DNA of 10,677 nucleotides from assembly GCA_009602725.1 (NCBI GenBank), contig WELB01000002.1:948218-958894 (forward strand). Reading direction: 5' to 3'. Source of the stretch: Spirogloea muscicola. Taxonomy: Eukaryota; Streptophyta; Zygnematophyceae; Spirogloeales; Spirogloeaceae. The stretch's first letter is position 1, and every line of letters starts with the position of its first letter. The notes under the pieces were generated by a model. The model searched no databases, was not told the origin of the DNA, and saw only the letters and a program-made list of their open reading frames with translations. Positions 1-6,905 of this stretch are shown here, piece after piece. Position numbers and translations under genes: made by a program.

Positions 1-2
1 TC

Positions 3-122
3 GCCTTCGCGGTTCACTTGCGCGCAGGCCGAGCTTTGGCGGCGGCCTCCGGCTTCCGTCAGGGCGACGTCTTTCCACCAGCTAGCTACTCGGATCTGCA
101 TCTCCTGTCTAGAGGTTACTGA
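3..122 (+). CDS. C-terminal end of an unrecognised protein (family copy A), partial at left edge
   Basis: Thirty-nine codons are open from the left edge to a TGA at 120-122, reading from base 3. No known domain was recognised. It is called coding because the same frame recurs without gaps at 5085-5204: 26 of 39 residues are identical, including the run AGRALAAASG and the closing RGY-stop, while 20 of those 26 identical residues use a different codon in the two copies. That pattern indicates selection on protein rather than on DNA. The last 16 residues also match the minus-strand frame at 10626-10677. The protein's start, length and function lie outside the window. An alternative is the 3' end of a mobile-element ORF. 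A second frame starting at base 1 is open to 240 but has no such support. Confidence 0.6.
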   Translation, partial: AFAVHLRAGRALAAASGFRQGDVFPPASYSDLHLLSRGY

Positions 123-274
123 GCGTTCCCTGGCTGATGTCTTAGTCCTAGTCGTTCGCACTCAAGCTCCCTCAGACCTTGTCCATTCTTTTGGGCTGGC
201 CTTTCCCAGCCACCAGTCAATCTGGCCGCGCTTTCTATGAGAGGCCAGCCCAAACAACAGCTCTTCCAAAGAAA

Positions 275-348
275 TGTACAAGAAGAAGAGGATCTTCCAG
301 GGAATTGTACAAGGTCTGCAGAGTCCTTGTACATCTTCTGTTTGTACA
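275..348. repeat. Cluster of TGTACAAG-like motifs
   Basis: TGTACAAG occurs on the + strand at 275-282 and 306-313 and on the minus strand at 326-333. TGTACAAA is on the minus strand at 341-348. Two further copies of TGTACAAG lie in the SmD2/HRD1 convergent spacer (6511-6518 plus, 6809-6816 minus). The motif contains UGUA, the binding core of the 3' processing factor CFIm, and GTAC, the core bound by SBP-domain factors. Which role applies, if either, is unknown. Confidence 0.4.
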
Positions 349-1143
349 GCAGGCAGTCATGAGAAAAGGCGCGGTGCACATGGACCGTGAGGGAGGCCGA
401 AGCAAGCCCGTACAATGTCTGCGAGAAGGAAGGGCTGTTGCGCAGTGCCCATGAAGTGAAAGAAGAACAGCTCTGCCAAGGAAGGGAGGCCAATCTCAGC
501 CCATGCACTGTTCAGGCGAAAGCTAGTGCAAATTTTGGGGCAAAATGAAAGGACTCCCTATGCAAAGGGGGGTAAGACAACAGAGTGAATGCAGGCTGAG
601 AAGGGACGTCAGTGCCCACGAGTGAGCGCGTATGAACCCGACATGTCATAACAAAACAGAGATTCCAGGAGGGCTTAAGTCAACAGAAAGCAAAAGCACA
701 ACCGAAGGGTGGACTCTGAGCACATAAGCGACGGGCTAATCCAGGCCGCCGGAGCACCACCGTGCAAGCTAACGCGGCCCCTCGCTGGTCCACTCTTGCT
801 GGGGCTGGCTTCTCACAGCCATCGTCCCCTTGGCAAGAGTTTCTTCCTCTCGAGCCACTCCCCACACACTTGGCCTCGCCTGCTTCTCTCCCCCACCCTA
901 CCCCTCACTGCGCAACCTTGGGTTGTTCTCACTGCCTACGCATGCGCCTGCCTACAGCTTGCATTCTGCTCACACACCTGGTGTGCATGTCAAGCGAGAC
1001 CCTGCCTGAGCAGACCCTGCCAGCAGCACACCCAGTGCTGCTTGCATTGATGTACGCCACCTCTGCAGATGCAGCAGAATGAGCTTCACACAACACTGTG
1101 ACCAAGCAGCTAAGCGGCCGCTTTGAAGCTCACAATTATTTTC

Positions 1144-1160
1144 TTGGCAATCATTGCCAA
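1144..1160. repeat. Perfect short hairpin
   Basis: TTGGCAA at 1144-1150 and its exact reverse complement at 1154-1160 are separated by three bases (TCA). It stands in unassigned sequence with no T-run after it, so no role is claimed. Confidence 0.6.
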
Positions 1161-1817
1161 ATATAACTCAAAAGTCAGTCAGAGCAGTTTGACGAATGCG
1201 GCACGGCTAGCGCCGGGGGGGTGTAGGAGGGGAGTGGCGGGAGGTTTTTAATGACCCCGTTTTAGCCAGCCATTGAACTGACAGAGCAGTCAAAGGAGCA
1301 GCACAGTATCTCCAGGGCCTCAAGAATATCTGCATTTCAAGCAGAGTAATGTACTGCTCGCTGCGGAGCAGTTGTGCTGTCCTGCTGCAGGCACTTCTCT
1401 GGTGTCATGGACTCGCTGCCTCCATTTACAATGGCCAAAGGGCTTTTCGGGCCTTGGATGCTCGCTTTTCTTCCTGTCCAGGGCCCATCGACCTGCCAAT
1501 GACCAGGGCTCTGTCTCTGGAGGCCCATACAGGTGCTCCTGGCCGTCTGCCTCCAATGTCCAGTGGAGTGGAAGCCGCTGCAAATCACATCTTGCTCTCT
1601 GGTACCCTACGATGTCAGCAGACGCACTCTCTGACCAAGGAGGCTTGCCGGGTGAGGGGAAGCAGTGTGTATCAACAATAATGTCACAAAAATAGTAACA
1701 GGTAGAGCAAATGGTGCTTGTGACGGTTATGGCCAGGTTCACACCTTGCCTGACTGCGTCCTGAACACAACACACAGCTTTTGAGGATCGGATAGTCAGC
1801 AGTACATCAAGAAATAC

Positions 1818-1855
1818 CTGATAAGAAGAAAACAAACTGATAAGAAGAAAACAAG
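1818..1855 (-). repeat. Tandem 19-bp duplication carrying a splice-acceptor-like sequence
   Basis: Two adjacent 19-base units (1818-1836 and 1837-1855) differ only in their last base. Read on the minus strand, each is a T-rich tract ending in CTTATCAG, a good 3' splice site. It lies downstream of the DUF1664 stop on the same strand. Confidence 0.7.
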
Positions 1856-1925
1856 TAATGAGAAGAACCTGGCATGCCCGCTCCTGCGGAGCCCTCCGAC
1901 GTGAACTACCAACTGGCTAACAACA

Positions 1926-1930
1926 TTACA
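1926..1930 (-). other. Probable TGTAA poly(A) signal of the DUF1664 gene
   Basis: TGTAA is read on the minus strand about 68 bases after the TAG at 2000-1998. In chlorophyte algae UGUAA is the usual poly(A) signal. Its position supports ending the DUF1664 coding region in exon 10. A second TGTAA at 1426-1430 leaves a longer transcript possible. Confidence 0.5.
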
Positions 1931-1997
1931 CAGAGTCACCAATTTGGAGAGTGGTAAGCGGGATTATTGTGTTTAAATTACTTTCAGACAAGTGCTG

Positions 1998-4783
1998 CTA
2001 CCTGCACGGATGTGAGGGCAAAAGAGGGGGACGTGCAGAGCCATTCTGAGTGGGGTTGCTAAGCGTGTTGGAGATCATCTCCAGATCCTGCACCAGGTTT
2101 GCCAAAGTATAAATGATTAAGAATGGCCATGTCCAGACAAACATGATCATTTGATCTTCTTGCATTTAACTATGCCAGCAGATCATATGAAAGGGTGTTC
2201 TCATATTGCAAGGGGATATGTGCAAGCCTCAACTTACCTTCAGACCCAGAGATGCAGGGAAGGAAGTCGATCTTGAGAAAGGTATTTTGGCATATTGGTG
2301 CATATTCTGTAGCAGACACAGGTGATTTATCAATCACAAAAATTGCTGGCAATCCTCCAACACCACAGCTTGTAGCCTGACGTCCTTCTTATAGCCTACA
2401 CAACAATACTGATTTAGCACCAGTGAAGGACTGCTCGGCAGAGAGCACAAAGTTGCGAACGTTACCTGCACCAGCTCTGGCTTTTGTACACCCTCCAACG
2501 ATTGCATCACGAATCTGCAGAGCAGGACAATGCCCTGGTTGGCAAAGTCTTGCTTGCTTTCAATAGTGTCGATCTTCACCTCCTGAAGCAGACACAACGA
2601 GTGCAAGGCATTCAGGAGCAAAGGAGGACTGGGCACAGCAATCAAGCCAGAAAAGAGACATCTCATATCTTCAGCATAGAAGGCAGTAATGAGAAGCGTT
2701 TGTCAAATCAGCTATGCTGCAATCAAAATGCTAAGATGATGGCAACGGATCAACGATGCTGGACATGAGAGAGATGAAGTTCTTACCAGGCCTTGCACCA
2801 TGTTCTGCACCGTCTCCACATCCTCTCCCAGAAGACCAATACGGGTGCCAACGTTCTCCACCTGAGTAAAGTACATACAGATGCATGCCACCTTTGCTCA
2901 AGCGGCTACCTCCCAGAGATAAAAACATCTCTCTGTGAGCTGCTGCCTCCAGCATTTGCAGTAGGCCACTATGACAAGCCCACCCCCTGTAAGCAGCTGA
3001 AACAGCTAGACTGACAGGTCATTGATGTCAATCTCTGCTGAATATACCAAGCTGTATGCCAGGGTTTACCTCTCCTTTCAACGCCCTTGTTGCCTCCGAC
3101 TGGTCTTCCAAACTCTTGGTAACACCATCTAATCTTCTAGAGATCTGCCGCTTAGCAGCCTGCATTGACAAAGCAAAACAATAATCTTACGACCTTCTCT
3201 GATTTAACTTAGGTTAGCCCCATTCTCTCGCAAGTTCCAACTTAACAAGCCTGCTCTTGCACATGCAAGAGACAAAGCTTCCTACAGTCCAACAACCTTA
3301 CCGCTAAAGCTGCGGATACAGTCTCCAGCTGCTTCGTGACGCTTGCAACTGCACTGTTCATGCCTTGCTTTGTCACATACATGAAGTCACCTACAGACCA
3401 ACCCTGTTGCCATAAGGAAAAGAGTCAGAACATTGAATACCCACGAACAACACTCAGGTGCCTCGACTCACAAGCAGGCAAGGGCGAGCCAGCACAAAAA
3501 TTGAGTGGTCCCGAATATGAAGGTGTGGGGAAGAATCTGGCGCACCTTCCACCTAACGTAGCCATACCCTGCCAGACCTACAACAGCCGCCGGTACCATA
3601 TAGGATGCTACTGAAACTGAGAGGGAAAGAGAGGGCATATGAGAGGGCATCTGAGCATGCAATGAAGAGCTGCACCAGTCTGTCACTTACGCTTGACGAA
3701 CAGGAGTCCAACCCTAAGCATGGGATGACTCATAAAACAAGGGGCATCGTTTGATTGTCCTACAAGCCTGCCCATATCCCTTCGGGATGCAAAGGTTTCT
3801 GGAACTCTAAGTATCTGATACGACTCAGCTACAATGCAAGCAGCAGTACACAGTTGATGCTTGCAAGCAACATACCACTTCGTCCCTGATTTGTCACGAC
3901 GGTGATAGGCCTGGACGAAGAGGAAGCGAGCTGGCGAAGTTCTGCTGTCAATCTTCGGACCTGCCCCAGTGGCCAAGGGCAGCCTCTCAACAGATCAACA
4001 GCCTGAGCAGACATCTTGGCTCACGCACTTTGCTCACGCAAGGAGCACAACCGAATAGCTGCCAAGATGCTGAAGGTGGACTCAAGCAGATCCTTGTCTT
4101 CCCCTTCTCCTTGAAAGGCTTCTGGTTTCAACCTGGGCAGTAAGGGCCGCTGTCGTGCTGTCGAAGGCAGATTCCCCAGCCTCCTCTTTCTCTCGCAAGT
4201 GCTTGCTGAGAACCTGTGCCGAGGGTGCAGAGGATTCACGCCAGAGCGGCCTTGAGCTCCGAATGGGTTTCAAGCTGAACCAGGCGGAGCGCTGGAGTCG
4301 CCCCGCTGAACCATGTGCAGTGCAGACGGCGGAGTCCGCCGGTCACACCAGCCAGGCCGCCTGGTCGACGGCAGCTCCGGCGACGGCGGAAGGGCCCGCA
4401 GGGACTTGGCTGCTGCGGGAGGAGAGCTCACCCTGGACAGGTCTGCCAGCAGGTCCCGCAGGTGGACGTTGTTGAGCAGAAGCGAGCCCCCGAGGCCTGC
4501 AGCCGCCGCCGGCGATGCTCGCAAGGGGTGCTATCAGCGGCTTGCCAACGACAGGCGCAGACGGCCCCAGTCCGTTCGAGCGCGACGAGCACGGCCAGTC
4601 CGCAGAGCGCTATGTCTCGTTAGCTTCGACACTCGGCTGCGAGCCCGTCCGCGCCTCCCATGGCGGGAGGCCGCAGGAGAGAGAGCGGGAGGGTGGCGGG
4701 AGGCGGGCAAAGGCGCCGCGGCGCGCACCGGCGCCGAGGAGGAGCAGGACTCTGGACCCCGCGAAGCCGGCCTGCATCGCCAT
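1998..4783 (-). CDS. DUF1664 family protein, ten exons, 276 residues
   Basis: Exons, in reading order on the minus strand: 4783-4729, 4496-4432, 4213-4133, 3960-3876, 3616-3546, 3403-3302, 3159-3070, 2861-2787, 2582-2466, 2087-1998. All introns are GT-AG and the joined frame is open for 277 codons. The N-terminus (MAMQAGFAGSRVLLLLGAG) carries a hydrophobic segment at about 11-27. Residues 97-119 form a second hydrophobic stretch with the family motif SYMVPAAVVG and a closing RWK. The GW(S)xxDxMYVTK signature follows at 120-131. Residues 130-230 are a long amphipathic coiled coil ending in the conserved ESKQDFANQG. Order and motifs match the plant DUF1664 family as I know it; its function is not established. 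The start is the ATG giving the plant-like N-terminus; the ATG at 4014 is intronic. The last exon has no family support, and an alternative ending to 1426 is phase-compatible. Two adjacent acceptors at exon 5 (3616 or 3610) would change the length by two residues. Confidence 0.9.
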
Positions 4784-5051
4784 GGACCGGGCGCGGCGGC
4801 GGCGGCGGCGGCGGCGGCGACGGCGGCGCGGCGTCAGGAATGATGCGGCTGCCTGATATCAGAGAATGGCGGCTGTGAAGGCCAGCTAGGTGCATACAGA
4901 TGGTGTTCATAACCACGTTAGCTGTTTCCCGCTGGGTCGGTGGTCCTCGTTACTTTCGCTGCTGGCCTCTCAAGCTGACCAGCGGCGCCGGGAGCAGGGT
5001 GCTGCCCTTCCCGGTGGCTCGGTGCCTTTGGGTCTGGTGTCCTGCTACCGT
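4784..5051. other. Upstream flank of DUF1664, between divergent genes
   Basis: This is the 5' flank of DUF1664 and includes the triplet run beginning at 4794. A + strand frame is open from 4890 through copy B to 5204, but its first part shows no recognisable protein. No clear TATA box was seen. Confidence 0.5.
4794..4830 (-). repeat. CGG/CCG triplet repeat in the DUF1664 5' flank
   Basis: An uninterrupted CGG run at 4794-4819 (+ strand) is followed by an imperfect extension. On the sense strand of DUF1664 it reads as CCG, starting 11 bases before the ATG, so it probably lies in the 5' UTR. Confidence 0.85.
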
Positions 5052-5204
5052 ATGCGACTGTCTATGTCTCTGCAGCGCTCCCAAGCGCTTGCTTTGCACC
5101 GCCGCGCTGGTCGCGCCCTTGCAGCAGCCTCTGGCTTGCGCAGCGGGGTTGCTCTTCCTCCCCTCAGCTCATCTGACTTCCTACTGCTGACACGGGGGTA
5201 TTGA
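5052..5204 (+). CDS. Unrecognised protein, family copy B (C-terminal block or complete small ORF)
   Basis: The frame ends in RGY followed by TGA at 5202-5204. Codons 5085-5204 align without gaps to copy A at 3-122: 67% of residues are identical, but only about 59% of bases match, and most identical residues use different codons. The 16 C-terminal residues also match copy C. The start is uncertain. The nearest in-frame ATG (5052) gives 50 residues, rich in Arg, Ala, Leu and Ser and with a single acidic residue. A strong acceptor-like tract ends at 5075, so the block may instead be a last exon beginning at 5076, with the earlier exon not identified. It sits between the divergent DUF1664 and SmD2 genes, leaving little room for a long gene. 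A 5'-truncated mobile-element copy is an alternative. Function unknown. Confidence 0.5.
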   Translation: MRLSMSLQRSQALALHRRAGRALAAASGLRSGVALPPLSSSDFLLLTRGY

Positions 5205-5619
5205 GGGCGCCCTGTCTGCCTAGCCTTTGGCTCCGTCATGAACACCTGTATGCATCTGGCTGGCATTTCACAGCCGATTCTTTCATATCAGCAGCCGCTT
5301 TCTTCCCGCTAGCGGAGCCACGGGCTAGGCAGGCCATGCGGTGGGAGAGGCGGCCTGGTCGAACAACCGAAGGCCCTTCCCCACCACTCAAGCCGCTTGT
5401 CGTCGCCAAGCCCGCCGTCTCCCCGGTCGTGGCTTTGACGTGGCGGGCCTGCCCCCCGCGCTACCACCACTAAACGCACGCAGGGCTCGGGGTTTCTCGA
5501 CTAGCCCTTGCCCACACCGTCGGCCCCCGTCTCGCCTCGCGGCCGCGCGCGCCGCCGCCGCCGCCGCCGCCGGCNGCGGGCGGCGGCGCGGGCGCAGCAG
5601 CGCCGCAACCGGTGCCGCC
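5205..5619. other. SmD2 upstream region
   Basis: No separate gene was found. It probably holds the 3' flank of copy B and then the promoter and 5' UTR of SmD2. The SmD2 frame is open upstream to about 5341 but has no in-frame ATG, so the protein starts at 5620. The region becomes very GC-rich from about 5500. Confidence 0.5.
5551..5574 (+). repeat. GCC triplet repeat in the SmD2 5' flank, next to an ambiguous base
   Basis: Eight GCC units end at 5574 and are followed directly by an N at 5575. It lies 46 bases before the SmD2 ATG, probably in the 5' UTR. The N suggests that the repeat length was not resolved in the assembly. Confidence 0.9.
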
Positions 5620-6327
5620 ATGGCGGCCCCCGCGGAGGCCCCCGAGAAGACGGAGGATGAGGAGTTCAGCACGGGGCCACTCTCCGTGCTCACCATGAGC
5701 GTCAAGAACAACACGCAGGTCCGGTCCCGCGCCCCGTCTCCTGCTCCTCCTCAGGCGCTCCTGCTCGGGCGGCGGAGTAGCCCTGGTGAGCGGCGCCCGG
5801 GCCCTCAGCACACTTCAAGTTGGTCGCTGTGCTGGTGCAGGTGCTCATCAACTGCCGGAACAACCGGAAGCTGCTTGGCCGCGTGAAGGCCTTTGACCGC
5901 CACTGCAATATGGTCCTGGAGAACGTCAAAGAGATGTGGACCGAGGTACGCCCACCCGCCGCCGCACAAGGGTCACTAGGTCCACAAAGTCATCCTCCCT
6001 TTCCTCGTGCAGCATTGAATGCGCAGCTTCAATGCAGGTGGCAACAAGTTCCGTGTGATTCTCTTGATTGTACTCTCCTCCGTCGCACCGCTGAGGAGCT
6101 GCTGGTCTGAGTTGCAATAATCTAGTGTGCAACGCTTGAGTAGCAGAGTTAGGGCAACAGGCTGAGGCACAGGCATGCATCTCATGGGCTGCCTTTGGAG
6201 ACGCACGCAGGTTCCAAAGACAGGCAAGGGCAAGAAGAAGGCCAAGCCAGTCAACAAGGACCGCTTCATTTCCAAAATGTTCCTCCGCGGCGACTCTGTC
6301 ATCATCGTTCTCAGGAACCCCAAGTAG
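5620..6327 (+). CDS. SNRPD2: Small nuclear ribonucleoprotein SmD2, three exons, 106 residues
   Basis: Exons 5620-5718, 5841-5945 and 6211-6327 join in phase 0 to 106 codons plus TAG. SmD2 is one of the seven Sm proteins that form the ring around the Sm site of U1, U2, U4 and U5 snRNAs; it pairs with SmD1 and acts in the nucleus after cytoplasmic ring assembly. The Sm1 motif spans exons 1-2 (about residues 20-63, with [13 protein letters not shown]), and the Sm2 motif is in exon 3 ([20 protein letters not shown]). The lysine-rich link [11 protein letters not shown] between them is typical of SmD2. The length is normal, close to that of the plant protein. The start ATG has a strong context (GCCGCCATGG) and no in-frame ATG upstream. 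The introns are 122 and 265 nt; the second contains three perfect stem-loops. The gene is convergent with HRD1, 578 nt away. The symbol follows the human name. Confidence 0.97.
6012..6133 (+). repeat. Three consecutive stem-loops inside SmD2 intron 2
   Basis: Perfect inverted repeats with short loops follow one another: an 8-bp stem (6012-6019 with 6028-6035), a 6-bp stem (6075-6080 with 6093-6098) and a 6-bp stem (6111-6116 with 6128-6133). No clear snoRNA boxes were found, so no RNA gene is called. Confidence 0.5.
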
Positions 6328-6905
6328 TCTCTGGAAGTCAGGTGACTTAGGTCCCTTTGTGGGACTCCTGGCTTTGCAGACAAGGTGGTGGTCTACCAGT
6401 CAGCATGCCCGGCTCAGCAGCTATATGGCACCCACAAGGGACTGACAAGGTGCAGCTGTCCCTTGCGCAGAACCCTCTGTGTTCACAGTCTTACCTATCC
6501 AACATGCAGCTGTACAAGATGTGAATACTGATGCTTGGGCCATTCACGACGCGAGCTTTAGTGAGGGTTTGGCTGTGGGGGAATCACGTCCCTCTCAGAC
6601 ACTGCAGGCAAATTGTGCCTGTGCAGAGGCAAGATCCAGAGAGACTTCACATAAGAATGCCCCTATGTTAGGGTGTGATGGTGCCCATTCTCTTTAGCTT
6701 GAGCTGTACTTAGTGAAAACACTGTCCACTTGGATACCTACCCATAGACCAAGTTGCTCTTCTTCAATCAAGGCCAGCAAGGCCTCTGCTAAGCTGGCAC
6801 TCGAGCTGCTTGTACACGATCACCTGTCACTAATGGGGTGGTCGAGGCAGCAGCTGATATTGCCTTGTCACAACACTGTCCAGTATTAACCAGGCCCAGT
6901 AGTAA
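6328..6905. other. Convergent spacer between SmD2 and HRD1
   Basis: It holds the 3' ends of both genes. No TGTAA was found on either strand here. TGTACAAG occurs at 6511-6518 in the SmD2 direction (184 bases after its stop) and at 6816-6809 in the HRD1 direction (about 90 bases after its stop), as candidate 3' processing elements. A frame at 6479-6697 has no protein-like features. Confidence 0.5.

Larger units (their letters stand above)
123..1925. other. Long stretch without a confident gene
   Basis: No reading frame here resembles a known protein. The left part (123-700) probably holds the 3' flank of copy A, including an element at 178-211 shared with copy C and a cluster of TGTACAAG-like motifs at 275-348. 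Frames at 709-1082 are short, overlapping and of uneven composition. A G-rich tract lies at about 1214-1250. From 1349 to 1690 several frames on both strands are open at once, which is weak evidence for any one of them. A minus-strand frame at 1426-1577 ends on a TAA that is part of a TGTAA motif, and might be an extra last exon of the DUF1664 gene. Confidence 0.5.

Noticed and set aside
709-1082. Two overlapping + strand frames of 106 and 113 codons
   Set aside because: Neither resembles a known protein, they overlap in different frames, and no splice or family evidence supports them.
2237-2385. Extra DUF1664 exon in the 378-base intron between exons 9 and 10
   Set aside because: Although open and followed by a consensus GTAAGT, its end phase does not fit exon 10 and its acceptor lacks a pyrimidine tract. 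Joining exon 9 directly to exon 10 keeps the frame.
3829-4014. ATG at 4014 as the start of the DUF1664 protein
   Set aside because: Its first 18 codons are intronic: the upstream exons give a better family match, and a clean acceptor at 3961 leads directly into VRRLTAELRQLASS.
4313-4856. Long + strand frames rich in Arg, Ala and Gly
   Set aside because: They lie antisense to DUF1664 exons 1 and 2 and run through the CGG repeat; the composition is explained by GC-rich triplets.
5341-5619. N-terminal extension of SmD2
   Set aside because: The frame is open but lacks an in-frame ATG, and SmD2 proteins begin at the position of the ATG at 5620.
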